Source: Saccharopolyspora elongata
GTDB taxonomy: Bacteria > Actinomycetota > Actinomycetes > Mycobacteriales > Pseudonocardiaceae
Length of the DNA: 64,000 nucleotides
Direction of reading: 5' to 3'
NCBI RefSeq assembly: GCF_004348985.1
Contig: NZ_SMKW01000010.1
Coordinates: forward strand, 62,001-126,000
Each line of letters begins with the position of its first letter. The first letter of the stretch is position 1. This document shows positions 23,226 through 32,635 of the stretch, in pieces. The notes under the pieces were generated by a model that ran no database searches, was not told the DNA's origin, and saw only the letters and a list, made by a program, of their open reading frames with translations. The position numbers were made by a program, and so were the translations under genes.

Positions 23226-24146
23226 TCAGCCCAGCAGTGCCGTGACGGCGAAAAGCACCGGCACCGAAAGGATCGTGGACAGCAGGATCGATTCGCGCGC
23301 CAGCCGCACGCCCACGTTGTAGCGCGAGGCGTAGACGAAGAGGTTCTGCGCCGCCGGGAGCGCGGAGATCACCACCGCCGCGAACAGCGTCGCACCCTCC
23401 AGCCCGAACAGGCCCGCACCGATCGCCCAGGCGATCACCGGGTGCACCACCGACTTCAGGCCCACCGACAGCAGAACCGGCCAGCGCTCCGCGCCGCCTG
23501 CGGGCAACGAGCTGCCGCGCAACGAGATGCCGAACGCCAGCAGCACCGTCGGCACGGAGAGGTGCCCGAGCAGGGTGATCGGCTCCAGCACCGGGGGCGG
23601 AATCCGCCAGCCGCTCAACGAGATCGCGACGCCGATCAGCGAGCAGATGACGATCGGGTTGCGGAACGGCGCGAGGATCCGCAGCCAGGCCGAGGAACGC
23701 TCCCCGCCCTGCGAGAAGTCGATCACGGTCAGCCCGATCGGCGTCATGACCAGCAGCTGGAACAGCATCACCGGCGCGATCAGGCTCGCGTCGCCGAGCA
23801 CGTAGACGGCGATCGGGATGCCGAGGTTGCCGGCGTTGACGTAGCTGGAGCACAGCGCGCCGATGGTCGTGCGCCGGATGTTCCACCTGCGCAGCAGGCC
23901 GACCAGCACGAACAGGCCCGCCGCGGCGAACGTGCTCAGCGCGCTGACCAGCAGCGGGGTGGAGAAGATGATCGAGACATCGGATTCCGAGAGCATTTGC
24001 AGCAGCAGCGCGGGAGTTCCGACGTAGAACGACAACCGGGTCAGCGCCTCGCGCGCGTTCTCGCCGAGCAGCTCGCCGCGGCCCAGCAGGTAGCCGATCA
24101 GCACGATGGCGGCGATGACGCCGAAGCCCTGGATCACACCGGACAC
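23226..24146 (-). CDS. AEC-family transporter (auxin efflux carrier/malonate type)
   Basis: A 306-residue protein with ten predicted helices in two halves, typical of AEC carriers: VIQGFGVIAAIVLIGYLLGRGELLG at the start, the YVNAGNLGIPIAVYVLGD motif of the first half, and LKSVVHPVIAWAIGAGLFG with SALPAAQNLFVYASRYNVG in the second. Bacterial relatives move dicarboxylates such as malonate or export small metabolites. Starts at a GTG (24146) after GGAGG. Upstream, 24265-24290 holds two GCGATC repeats 10 bp apart of unknown use; the 187 bp between this gene and the arabinosyltransferase stop is otherwise empty. Confidence 0.9.
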   Translation of the reverse strand: MSGVIQGFGVIAAIVLIGYLLGRGELLGENAREALTRLSFYVGTPALLLQMLSESDVSIIFSTPLLVSALSTFAAAGLFVLVGLLRRWNIRRTTIGALCSSYVNAGNLGIPIAVYVLGDASLIAPVMLFQLLVMTPIGLTVIDFSQGGERSSAWLRILAPFRNPIVICSLIGVAISLSGWRIPPPVLEPITLLGHLSVPTVLLAFGISLRGSSLPAGGAERWPVLLSVGLKSVVHPVIAWAIGAGLFGLEGATLFAAVVISALPAAQNLFVYASRYNVGVRLARESILLSTILSVPVLFAVTALLG

Positions 24147-24333
24147 GACGCCTCCGCTCCCCGGTGCGCGCGAATTCCACAGTGGACGATGACGGCGGCC
24201 GGGCGGCGCCGGGCCACCCGCTCTCGAGCGCGAGGCATGCTTCGTCTTCCGGGCTGGTTCCGACTGGTTGTTTAGCGATCCTAAGCGATCTAGGTCGCCG
24301 CTATCCCGCCGGAATGGCGATGCTCACAGCCGT

Positions 24334-27300
24334 TCACGCGGCGTCGCCGGCCGGAATCTCCTCGAGCGGGCGGATGTCGGTGCGCCCGGTCGAGCTGGGC
24401 GCGCCGCCGGGCAGCTTCACCGCCTTCGTCAGCGGGCCCGGACTCCAAAGCCCCCAATGCGTTTCGCGGTGGACCTCCATCGCGGCCTCCGCCGGCAGCG
24501 CGTCCACCTCGTAGGCGTCCACCAGGTACAGCGTGCCCCAGTCGCGATGCAGGTCGCCCTTGAGGTAGGTCGGCATCGTCCGCACGCTGCCCGCCACGTT
24601 GAGCCAGCCGAACGGACCGCCGGCGCCCGGCGCCGACCAGCTCTGGCCCATGTCGCGCATGATCCCGCCGCCGGCCACCCGGAACCGCGGCAGCTCGGCG
24701 ACCCCGTTGTGCAGGCGCGCCAGGTTCAGGCACGGGTGCACCAGCGCGGCGGTCCACTCCACGAAGGTCGGCGCGTCGCCGACCACCTGCGTCATGCTGG
24801 TCAGCCGCGGGACGCGCGGCGCGCTGACGGCGATCCAGCCGCCGGAATCGATCTTGCGGTCCACGGCCACCACCCGGACCTTGGTCGCGTCGCTCACGAC
24901 GAACCGGCGGTCGAACCACATGCCGCTGAGCTGGGCGACGTCGACGCGGCCGAGGATCTCGAAGCCCTCCGGGGTGTCCCGGCCCCATTCGACGCCGAGC
25001 GCGTTCACGCCCGTCGCGTCGCCGCCGAAGGACAGCACCACCGGGGCCTCGCCGCTGGTGGCCTGCGGGGGCAGGTCGAACCACGGGGTGCGCAGCTCGC
25101 CGGTGAGCGGCCCGTCGGCGGCGTAGGTGCCCCACACCGGCGCGTCGTCGCCGCCGAACCCGAACGGCGGGGTCCAGTGCTTGCCCTCCGGGTAGCCGAA
25201 GCGGTGGAAACCCGTTGCGGTGGCGGCGAGGTAGTCGCCGGGCTTCTGCTCGGTGCGGCGGCTCGCCGACACCGCGCTCTCGGTCCGCGGCTGGATGTGC
25301 GACTGCGCCAGCACGCCGCTGCGCGGATCGGTCTCGACGCCGACGTAGTCGGAGAGCCCGCAGCTGGAACCGGCGAGCTGCTTGACGTTGTCCGCGCCGA
25401 GGCTGTAACCGTCGCGCTGCCGCTGCATGCCCGCCGCGAACAGCGCCACCTCGCCGACCAGCAGGATCGCGCAGGTGAACGTCAGCGGGGCGGCGCCGAG
25501 GCTGAGCACCCGCCGCCGCGCCTCCGGCGTGATCACCGGCAGTTCGTCGTGCCGCAGGTGCTCGACCATGGCGACGATGCCGGCGATCGCCGCGGCCGCC
25601 AGGAAGTACGTGCTCGCGCTGCGCCCGTCGAGGCTCGGCGCCCGGTCGAACCACGGCACGCCCCAGCCGGAGACGTACCACCACGAGTTCGTGCCGGTGA
25701 CCGAGAACGCGCAGATGACCATGAGGCCGGCGAAGAACCCGGCCCTGTTGCGCCGGGACCGCAGCACCGCCGCGCTCGTCGCCAGCGCCGTCAGCGCGGC
25801 CACCACCGCGCCGATCCCGGCGAGCATCCCGAAGTGGTGCGTGTGCTTCGTCGGGGTCATGGCCAGCACCACGAAGCTCAGCGCGGCGACCGCCAGCACG
25901 CGGCGGCTCGGGCCGAGCGCAGCGCCCCGGATCTTGCCGCGGCGCAGCAACACGACGCCGCTGGCCACGATGCACAGGATGAGCAGCAGCACGGGGAACC
26001 GGCGCGTCAGCGACCCGTCCGGCCACGGCCCGAACAGCCGGTCGTAGCGGCTGAGCTCCTCGAACCACTGCTCGTTCGGCCCGAACTTGGTCTTCAGCGC
26101 CACCGAATCCAGCACGGACTGCAGCGTCTGGTCGAAGAAGACGCCGACCAGGATCACCAGCCCGGCCGCCGCGACGGGAGCCAGCACCGGCAGCGCGCCC
26201 CGTTCCCGCACCCGCTGCCACAGCAGCCGGAGCAGCGGCTTGGCGGCCACGACGAACGGCAGGATCGCGACCATGCCGTGCGGGTTCGCCCCCAGGCCCA
26301 GCGCCGCCGCGAGCAGCCCGAGCGCGGCGGGCGTCAGCCGCCGGGTGGCCACGGCGCGTTCGACCGCGCACAGCGCGAGCAGGAAGAACGCCACGACGAC
26401 CGGTTCCGGGCGGAGGCCGTTGTTGTACGGCAGCCAGAAGGCCAGGAACACCGCGGCGGCGGCCCAGCCCGCGGACTCGCTGCGGCGCACCTGCTGCCCG
26501 AGCCGCGGCAGCACGCCGCGGCTGACGAGCAGCCAGCTGACGACGCCGAGGAACAACGCGGGCAACCGCACCCACGGCGTCGCGGGCGAGATCTGCACCC
26601 ACAGTGCGTAGAGCTCGTAGAACCAGCCGAACGGCGATTCCGGGTTGCTGAACCAGCGGAAGTAGTTGGTGACGTACCCGGCGCTGTCGGAGGCACGCAG
26701 CATGGTCAGGATGTAGCCGTCGTCGGCGGTCATCGCGCCGATCAACCACCACACGCCCAGCGCACCGAGGACGACCACGTCGCGGACCTTCGGCCGCCAC
26801 CACCGCTCGGGCGCCCAGCGGGGCGCGCGGCGGACCTCCATGCGCCGCAACGCCACCATCGAGCCGAGGAACGCCAGGACGGCCAGCACCATCACGGCGA
26901 CCTTCAGCGGCGTCGCCTGGGTCGCGAAGCGGTTGTCCACCCGCGCCTCGAAGGACAGGCCGCGGACGTCGTCGGCCACCGCGTCGAGCTGCGAGTAGAT
27001 GCCGGTCAGCTGGGGCCGGATGTCGCCGGGCACGGCGGCCAGCGCGACCCCGCCCACCGCGGCCTGCATGCCGGCGGCGTCCGAGCGCACCGAGATCGAG
27101 CAGTCGCCCGCGGGCAGCGCGGCGGTGCCGGCCTGATGCCCCCTGGACCACAGTGCGACCTGCCCGCCGTCGACCTGCAGCGTGAGCCCGGTCAGCCCGC
27201 CGTACTCCGACGACGGCGCGTTCGTGGCGACCAGCACGCCGGGGCCGTCGATGCGCGCGTCCAGGCTGCGCGCCGCCGCGCACGGCACCTCTGCCGCGAG

Positions 27301-27510
27301 CCACAGCGGCGCGTGCCCGACCAGCGGCGCCGACACCGGTTCGGTGCCCCGCGCGGTCGGCCACCGCAGCGTCGTGATTTCGTGCTCGACGGGCAGGAAC
27401 GGCACCGCCAGCGCCAGCAGCGCGGAGAACAGGCCCAGCACAGCCGCCCAGCGGCGCGCCGATTTCGACGCCAGCCCACGACGCGTGACCTGCACGGACC
27501 GCTCAGTCAC
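24334..27510 (-). CDS. Arabinosyltransferase (EmbA/B/C family)
   Basis: A 1058-residue GT53 arabinosyltransferase. It has a cytoplasmic N-terminus, one helix, an extracellular jelly-roll domain (about 45-200), then a GT-C membrane core whose first loop carries the catalytic TADDGYILTM motif (DD at 263-264). About 13 helices follow, then a large extracellular C-terminal carbohydrate-binding region (from about residue 650) with paired jelly-roll features. It adds arabinofuranose from decaprenyl-phospho-arabinose to cell-wall arabinogalactan and is the ethambutol target family. A single copy here suits a Pseudonocardiales wall without mycolates. The GTG at 27510 follows GAGGTGG. Confidence 0.93.
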   Translation of the reverse strand: MTERSVQVTRRGLASKSARRWAAVLGLFSALLALAVPFLPVEHEITTLRWPTARGTEPVSAPLVGHAPLWLAAEVPCAAARSLDARIDGPGVLVATNAPSSEYGGLTGLTLQVDGGQVALWSRGHQAGTAALPAGDCSISVRSDAAGMQAAVGGVALAAVPGDIRPQLTGIYSQLDAVADDVRGLSFEARVDNRFATQATPLKVAVMVLAVLAFLGSMVALRRMEVRRAPRWAPERWWRPKVRDVVVLGALGVWWLIGAMTADDGYILTMLRASDSAGYVTNYFRWFSNPESPFGWFYELYALWVQISPATPWVRLPALFLGVVSWLLVSRGVLPRLGQQVRRSESAGWAAAAVFLAFWLPYNNGLRPEPVVVAFFLLALCAVERAVATRRLTPAALGLLAAALGLGANPHGMVAILPFVVAAKPLLRLLWQRVRERGALPVLAPVAAAGLVILVGVFFDQTLQSVLDSVALKTKFGPNEQWFEELSRYDRLFGPWPDGSLTRRFPVLLLILCIVASGVVLLRRGKIRGAALGPSRRVLAVAALSFVVLAMTPTKHTHHFGMLAGIGAVVAALTALATSAAVLRSRRNRAGFFAGLMVICAFSVTGTNSWWYVSGWGVPWFDRAPSLDGRSASTYFLAAAAIAGIVAMVEHLRHDELPVITPEARRRVLSLGAAPLTFTCAILLVGEVALFAAGMQRQRDGYSLGADNVKQLAGSSCGLSDYVGVETDPRSGVLAQSHIQPRTESAVSASRRTEQKPGDYLAATATGFHRFGYPEGKHWTPPFGFGGDDAPVWGTYAADGPLTGELRTPWFDLPPQATSGEAPVVLSFGGDATGVNALGVEWGRDTPEGFEILGRVDVAQLSGMWFDRRFVVSDATKVRVVAVDRKIDSGGWIAVSAPRVPRLTSMTQVVGDAPTFVEWTAALVHPCLNLARLHNGVAELPRFRVAGGGIMRDMGQSWSAPGAGGPFGWLNVAGSVRTMPTYLKGDLHRDWGTLYLVDAYEVDALPAEAAMEVHRETHWGLWSPGPLTKAVKLPGGAPSSTGRTDIRPLEEIPAGDAA

Positions 27511-27731
27511 GCGACCGCCACCTCTGCTTCCCGAAAAGTCCCAACCCGAAGAGCTTAGAGAGGCGCGCCGACGAGCCGACAACCGGCGGAACCTCATCGC
27601 GCTACGCACCCGGCCCGGCACGCAGCGCGATCTTCCCGCCGGCACCGTCGGATGTGAGGCGACTCTCGGGGGCTGGGCTGTCCGGGTGGAAGAGGTCCAC
27701 TGCGGACGACGCCTTCAATACCGTGATCAGC

Positions 27732-28607
27732 ATGACTTTCACGTTGATCAAAGGAACTTTCCGGATCATCGGCGCCTCGCCCGACGGCGACTCGATCCGC
27801 TTCTACCCCACCGACCCGAAGGCGTTCGCCAAGGCGGGCCTGTCCGTGCGGCTGAACTCGCGCGGCGGCGCCCAGCTCCGATTAGAGGGCATCGACGCGC
27901 TGGAGACGCATTACCGGCCGCAAGCGCGCGGCAGCGAGATGTGGCACCAGCCGGCCGAACTGGCGAACGCCGCCTCGGAGGCGCTGCTGCGGCACCTGGG
28001 TTTCACCGCTTTCGAGCGCAACGACAACGGCGCGGTCACGGCGAGCACCCCCGAAGAGGCGCCCGGCCACATCCTGACCCGGTTCGCGGACAAGTACGGC
28101 CGGGCGGTGGCCTTCGCCTTCCCCGGCCGGCGACCGGGCCGCTCCACCGATGGCGGCGAGGTCCACCTGGACCCGAAGGGCCTGCAGGCGTCGGCGAACC
28201 ACGCTCTGCTGACCGTTGGCCTGGTGTACCCGACCTTCTACTCCAAGCTGTTCCCCGACCTGCGCCAGAGCATGGCCGAGGCCGCGATCGCCGCCCGGGA
28301 CGCGAAGCAGGGCGTGTGGGCGGCGGACGCGACGCTGGAAGGGCTGCGGGTGCGCTCCCGCGAACAGCTCCAGGAGGGAGCGGTGCTGCTGCCGAAGCTG
28401 TTCCGGCGACTGGCCGACTACCTCGAACTGGAGGAGTCCGGCGGGGCGTCGCTGGGCGGCTTCGCCGAGTACCTCGACACCCGCGACGACCGCCTGTTCA
28501 CGGTCCCGGACGGTCACGCCACCGAACTGGAAACCCTTGTAGAGGTCCGCCGCCAGAACATCCGCCTGACGGTCGAGCCGGAGCGGATCGTCTTCACCGA
28601 GGCCTGA
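27732..28607 (+). CDS. Nuclease-like protein with SNase-type OB fold
   Basis: A 291-residue protein. An early strand set (LIKGTFRIIGASPDGDSIRFYP) and LRLEGIDALETHY match the substrate loop of thermonuclease-type (SNase) domains, and the later HLDPKGLQASANHALLTVGLVYP through AAIAARDAKQGVWAAD corresponds to the usual SNase helix that carries A-x-x-x-x-R-G-x-W. The expected active-site Arg and Asp positions are only partly conserved, so activity is uncertain. Divergent from the arabinosyltransferase. The ATG at 27732 lies 7 nt after TACCGT (27719-27724), so it is probably leaderless. Its stop abuts the stop of the convergent LysR gene. Confidence 0.7.
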   Translation: MTFTLIKGTFRIIGASPDGDSIRFYPTDPKAFAKAGLSVRLNSRGGAQLRLEGIDALETHYRPQARGSEMWHQPAELANAASEALLRHLGFTAFERNDNGAVTASTPEEAPGHILTRFADKYGRAVAFAFPGRRPGRSTDGGEVHLDPKGLQASANHALLTVGLVYPTFYSKLFPDLRQSMAEAAIAARDAKQGVWAADATLEGLRVRSREQLQEGAVLLPKLFRRLADYLELEESGGASLGGFAEYLDTRDDRLFTVPDGHATELETLVEVRRQNIRLTVEPERIVFTEA

Positions 28608-29480
28608 TCACCGGCCCATCCCGATCAACGCGTCGGCGACGTCCTGCACGACGGTGCGGGTGTTAACCGGTCGCGCGAGCCAGGTGGTCATCGCCAGCGA
28701 CAGGTCCCGCAACCGCCGCCACGGCCAGTCGGGCAGCTGCTGCGCCGCGGTGTGCCTGCCCACCAGCACCGCGTCGGCCCGCACCGCCTCGGCGCAGGCC
28801 CGCGCGTGCGCAACGAAGTGCTGGAACATCCACTGCGGGCGCACGTCCGCGGCGGTGGCCGCGGCCGTCAGGCTGTCCTGCTGGGTCGGCACCTGCTCGC
28901 GGGAGTGCACCAGCACCCGCAGCCCGTCGAGGTCGGCGAGCCGCCAGTCGTCGTTGCCGGCCAGCGGGTGCGTCGGCCGGACCGCGACCCCGAGCGGTTC
29001 CTGCCACAGCAGCTTGGAGTAGTACTCGGCCGGCGGCGCCTGGTGCACGATGCCGATGTCGAGCCGGCCCTGCCGCAGCAGCAGGAGCTGCTCGGTGCTG
29101 CCCGCTTCGCGGTAGTTCAGGTCGCAGCGCGACACCTCCCGCTGGAGCTCGCCGACGAGCCGCACCAGCCAGTCGTCCGGGACGCCCGGCGGCACGCCGA
29201 TCACCACGATCTCGCGCGGCGGCTGCGCCCCGGCGACGACGTCCCGGGTGGACCGCTCCAGCGCGAGCAGCTGCCGGGCGTGCCCGAGCAGCGCCGAACC
29301 CGCTGCGGTGAGCGTCACGCCGCGCGGCGTCCGTTCAAACAGCGCCTGCCCGAGTTGCCGTTCGAGCGCTGCCATCTGCCGGGTCAGCGAAGGCTGCGAG
29401 ACCAGGAGGTGAGCGGCGGCCTTGTTGAACGAGCCATGCTCGGCGATCGCGAGGAAATAGCGCAGCTGCCGAAAATCCAT
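28608..29480 (-). CDS. LysR-family transcriptional regulator
   Basis: A 290-residue LysR protein with a classic wHTH (MDFRQLRYFLAIAEHGSFNKAAAHLLVSQPSLTRQMAALERQLGQALFERTPRGVTLTAAG, residues 1-60), linker helix, and a two-lobed effector domain with IVVIGVPPGVPD and RLDIGIVHQAPP. The CbnR/CatM-like VSQPSLTRQM helix is typical. It is divergent from the sugar isomerase operon and very likely controls it. A dyad (29489-29515) directly upstream covers its own ribosome site, so it probably represses itself. Effector unknown; the operon content suggests a sugar or cyclitol acid. Confidence 0.92.
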   Translation of the reverse strand: MDFRQLRYFLAIAEHGSFNKAAAHLLVSQPSLTRQMAALERQLGQALFERTPRGVTLTAAGSALLGHARQLLALERSTRDVVAGAQPPREIVVIGVPPGVPDDWLVRLVGELQREVSRCDLNYREAGSTEQLLLLRQGRLDIGIVHQAPPAEYYSKLLWQEPLGVAVRPTHPLAGNDDWRLADLDGLRVLVHSREQVPTQQDSLTAAATAADVRPQWMFQHFVAHARACAEAVRADAVLVGRHTAAQQLPDWPWRRLRDLSLAMTTWLARPVNTRTVVQDVADALIGMGR

Positions 29481-29488
29481 GTCGCCTC

Positions 29489-29515
29489 CCAGTTATAGCG
29501 CGAGAGCATAACTGG
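29489..29515. promoter_or_regulatory. LysR-type operator overlapping the lysR leader
   Basis: CCAGTTAT-N11-ATAACTGG is a perfect 8-bp dyad, and TTAT-N11-ATAA fits the LysR T-N11-A pattern. It starts 9 bp upstream of the lysR ATG and overlaps the GGGAGG ribosome site, and it lies in the divergent promoter of the isomerase operon. Confidence 0.72.
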
Positions 29516-29616
29516 GGATACGCACTGGGACTTGGACCAGGCTCAGCGGGATGGCTTCTAATGAGTCGGCGCGCCCGTCCGGCGCCGCACGAACAAGCGC
29601 AAGACGAGGAATTTCG

Positions 29617-30450
29617 ATGAAGCTCGGCGTGTACTCGATCTGCCTGCCCGACCTGACCCCGGAGCAGGCGGTGAACGAGGCGAAGGCCGCCACCTATTCG
29701 GGAATCGAATGGCGCATCGGCACTCCGCCCAGCGACGCCGAGGTGCCGGACTTCTTCACCAACAACCGGTGCAGCGTCGCACCGACGCACGACGCCGTCG
29801 CCCGCGCGGCTGCGCTGTGCGAAGCCGCTCAGCTCGACATCATCGGGCTGGGCACCTATGTGGACACCGGCGACCTCGACGGCGTGGCGCACGGGATGGC
29901 GCTGGCCCGGGCTTGCGGCGCGCCGTGGATCCGCCTTCGCACGCCGTGGCGCAACGACGAGCCGTTCAGCGACCTGTTCGCCCGCGCCGTCGAGTTCTTC
30001 TCGGGTGTCGAGCGGCTTTCCCGGCGGACCGGGGTCCGCGGGCTGCTGGAGATCCACCAGCGCAGCATCGCGCCGAGCGCTTCGCTGGCCGAACGGCTGG
30101 TGTCGCGCTTCGACCCGGACTGCGTGGGCGTCATCTACGACGCCGGGAACCTCGTCCTCGAAGGCTACGAGGACCACCGGATGGCCGTGGAGCTGCTGGG
30201 CCCGCACCTCGCGCACGTGCATGTGAAGAACGCCGCGTTCACCCGCCCCGACCGTGGCGGGGTCTGGCGGCCGCGGTGGACACCGATCGACGACGGAGTG
30301 CTCGACGTGCCCGCGCTCCTGCGGGTGCTCGCCGACGCGGACTACGACGGCTGGGTGTCCGTCGAGGACTTCAGCACCGACCGGGCGCCGGTCGAGGCAC
30401 TCCGGTACAACGCCGAATTCCTGCGCCGCCACGGCGATTTCGCGCACTGA
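29617..30450 (+). CDS. Sugar phosphate isomerase/epimerase (xylose-isomerase-like TIM barrel)
   Basis: A 277-residue AP-endonuclease-2/xylose-isomerase-type TIM barrel. It begins MKLGVYSICLPDLTPEQAVNEAKAATYSGIEWR and carries typical barrel motifs: GLLEIHQRSIAPS (metal-ligand Glu and His), CVGVIYDAGNLVLEG (Asp near the barrel mouth), HLAHVHVKNAAF, and a C-terminal DGWVSVEDFS that places the last metal-binding Glu. Relatives include IolE, IolI and dehydroshikimate dehydratases, so the exact step is open. The ATG at 29617 follows CAAGACGAGG. First gene of a plus-strand cluster with an SDR and MFS, divergent from LysR. Confidence 0.88.
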   Translation: MKLGVYSICLPDLTPEQAVNEAKAATYSGIEWRIGTPPSDAEVPDFFTNNRCSVAPTHDAVARAAALCEAAQLDIIGLGTYVDTGDLDGVAHGMALARACGAPWIRLRTPWRNDEPFSDLFARAVEFFSGVERLSRRTGVRGLLEIHQRSIAPSASLAERLVSRFDPDCVGVIYDAGNLVLEGYEDHRMAVELLGPHLAHVHVKNAAFTRPDRGGVWRPRWTPIDDGVLDVPALLRVLADADYDGWVSVEDFSTDRAPVEALRYNAEFLRRHGDFAH

Positions 30451-30479
30451 TCCAGTTCGACCCGGAGGACTAGGAAGAG

Positions 30480-31247
30480 ATGAATGCAGCTGACCGGCGC
30501 GTTGCGCTGGTGACCGGTGGCGCCGGCGCGCTCGGCGCCGCGATCGCCGCCCACCTGGCCGCCGACGGCTCCGACGTGGTGCTGCTCGACGTGGACGCCG
30601 ATGGCGTCGCGCGCGAGGCCGCACGGCTGCGGTCCGGCACCGACCGTCGCGTCGAGGGCTGGGCCGCCGATGTGTCCGATGTGGACTCCGTGGAGCGCAC
30701 GATGGCGCGGCTGCGGGACGAGTTTGGCCGGCTGGACCAGCTGATCAACAACGCCGCGGTCAACCGACGCGCCGACCTGGCTTCGGTCGGCCCGCGCGAC
30801 TGGGACCCGGTGATGCGGGTCAACCTCTGGGGCCCGACGGCGCTGTGCCAGGCCGCCGTTCCGCTGTGGCGGGCCGCCGGGGCCGGCCGCGTCGTGAACA
30901 TCTCCTCGCGGACCTGGCTCTCCGGCGGGCCGTTGGCCTACACGGCGTCCAAGGCGGGCGTAGTCGGCCTGACCCGCGCGCTCGCGCTGGAGCTGGCGCC
31001 ACTGGACGTCACCGTGAACGCGGTCGCCCCGAGCATGGTCATCACCCCGTTCACCAGACAGGGCCGCAGCGACGAGGAATTCGCGGAATTCCTCGCGCGC
31101 CACCAGAAGATGACACCGATCCGGCGGCTCGCCACGCCCGAGGACGTGGCCGGCGCGGTCGCCTTCCTCGCCTCCCCGCAGGCGGGCTTCATCACCGGCG
31201 AGGTGCTGCACGTCTGCGGCGGCGCCCAGCTCGCCCCCGCCCCGTGA
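30480..31247 (+). CDS. SDR-family oxidoreductase
   Basis: A 255-residue short-chain dehydrogenase with the NAD(P) motif VTGGAGALGAAIA (TGxxxGxG, residues 11-23), the LINNAAVNRR strand, catalytic Ser in VVNISSRTW, and the YTASKAG motif (Tyr 157-Lys 161 region). The acidic end of strand 2 (LLDVDADG) suggests NAD rather than NADP. A C-terminal ITGEVLHVCGG is typical of classical FabG-like enzymes. It probably oxidises a sugar or polyol acid in the same operon as the isomerase, starting 29 nt after it with a GGAGGACTAGGAAGAG leader. Confidence 0.95.
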   Translation: MNAADRRVALVTGGAGALGAAIAAHLAADGSDVVLLDVDADGVAREAARLRSGTDRRVEGWAADVSDVDSVERTMARLRDEFGRLDQLINNAAVNRRADLASVGPRDWDPVMRVNLWGPTALCQAAVPLWRAAGAGRVVNISSRTWLSGGPLAYTASKAGVVGLTRALALELAPLDVTVNAVAPSMVITPFTRQGRSDEEFAEFLARHQKMTPIRRLATPEDVAGAVAFLASPQAGFITGEVLHVCGGAQLAPAP

Positions 31248-31287
31248 GCGGATCCAGCACCCGAACCCTCAACGTGGAGGAACAATC

Positions 31288-32571
31288 GTGACGACAACCC
31301 AAGACCAGCGGCCGGCCGCGGTCGCCGAACCGAGCAGGCGGCGCGCCTGGACCGTGCTGGCCGTGGTGGTGGCCTGCTCGGTGGTCGTGTTCCTGGACAA
31401 GGCGCTGCTCGGGCTGGTGGCGCAGCCGCTGAAGCAGGAGCTGCACCTTTCGTCGGCCGAGTTCGGCTCCATCAGCGGCGCGTCCTACCTGCTGTTCGGC
31501 ATCACCTGCCTGGTGGTCGGCTTCCTCGCCGACCGCATCTCGCCGCGCTGGGTGCTGCTCGCGTGCGGGCTGATGTGGGCGCTCGGCCAGGTGCCCGCCC
31601 TGTTCGCGGTCACCGGCGGCGTGCTGTTCGCGAGCCGGCTGGCGGTCGGCGCGGCGGAAGGCCCGGCCCAGCCGATGTCGCACGTCACGGCGTACTCCTG
31701 GTTCCCCAACCACCGGCGCGGCCTGCCCGCGTCGCTGATCACCAGCGGCGCGGCCATCGCCAAGATCGCCTTCGCCCCGGTGGTCACGCTGATCATCGTC
31801 GCCTTCGGCTGGCGCGCCGGGTTCGTCACGGTCGGGCTGCTCGCGCTGGTGTGGAGCGCGGCCTGGCTGGCCGTCGGCAAGATGGGGCCGTACTCCACCG
31901 CCTCGGAAATCGCCGCCGCGGCGCCCGCCGAACGCGTTCCGTGGCGTCGTTTCCTGTTCAGCGGCACGTTCATCGGCGCGCTGCTCGCCTACTTCACGCA
32001 GGGCGCGCTGGCCGCGGTGATCTTCACCTGGCTGCCGTCGTACTTCCAGCACGGGCTCGGGTTCTCCGCGGCGGTCTCCGGTTCGCTGTTCGGCCTGCCG
32101 AGCGCGATGGCGATCGTGGCGCTGCTGGCGGTGGGCGCGGTCAGCGACCGGATGCTGCGCAGGGGTGTGCGCTCCCGCGTCGCGCGCGGTTTGTTCGGTG
32201 GTGCGTGCCTGGTGCTCGCCGGGCTGGTGCTGTGCCTGCTGCCGTGGGTCCACAGCCCGGTACTGGCCGTGATCACGCTGATGATCGGCTACGGCGTGTC
32301 CACCACCGTGCAGACGGTCAGCAACCCGGTGGTCGCCGAGATCGTGCCGCCAGGTCAGCGCGCCGGGGCCCTCGGCGTGCTGACCGCGCTGGGCACGAGC
32401 GCGGGCGTGCTGAGTCCGATCTTCACCGGCAAGCTGCTCGACGTGGCCGAAACCCCGCAGGCGGGCTACACGCTCGCGTTCCTGGTGTTCGGCGGTCTCG
32501 TCGCCTTCGGCGGACTGTGCTTCGCGCTGCTGGTGAACCCGGAGCGCGACGTGCGGCGCATCGCCCGGTAG
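31288..32571 (+). CDS. MFS transporter (anion/sugar-acid type)
   Basis: A 427-residue, 12-helix MFS protein of the anion:cation symporter branch: SVVVFLDKALLGLVAQPLKQEL in helix 1, GFLADRISPRW in loop 2-3, AEGPAQPMSHVTAYSWFPNHRRGLPASLITSGAAIAK in helices 4-5 (the ExPxxP... pattern of hexuronate/galactarate-type carriers). It starts at a GTG (31288) after AACGTGGAGGAAC, 40 nt after the SDR gene, and should import the compound catabolised by the isomerase and dehydrogenase. The substrate class is inferred from family and operon. Confidence 0.92.
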   Translation: MTTTQDQRPAAVAEPSRRRAWTVLAVVVACSVVVFLDKALLGLVAQPLKQELHLSSAEFGSISGASYLLFGITCLVVGFLADRISPRWVLLACGLMWALGQVPALFAVTGGVLFASRLAVGAAEGPAQPMSHVTAYSWFPNHRRGLPASLITSGAAIAKIAFAPVVTLIIVAFGWRAGFVTVGLLALVWSAAWLAVGKMGPYSTASEIAAAAPAERVPWRRFLFSGTFIGALLAYFTQGALAAVIFTWLPSYFQHGLGFSAAVSGSLFGLPSAMAIVALLAVGAVSDRMLRRGVRSRVARGLFGGACLVLAGLVLCLLPWVHSPVLAVITLMIGYGVSTTVQTVSNPVVAEIVPPGQRAGALGVLTALGTSAGVLSPIFTGKLLDVAETPQAGYTLAFLVFGGLVAFGGLCFALLVNPERDVRRIAR

Positions 32572-32635
32572 GGGGTTTCGCCTCGTGTCTCCGGCCGGGT
32601 GAGAATGGGCCGGTCGGAGCACCAGGGGGGATGTC

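Noticed and set aside
24268-27558. 1096-codon plus-strand frame
   Set aside because: Antisense to the arabinosyltransferase with a low-complexity His/Arg/Gln composition. A shadow frame.
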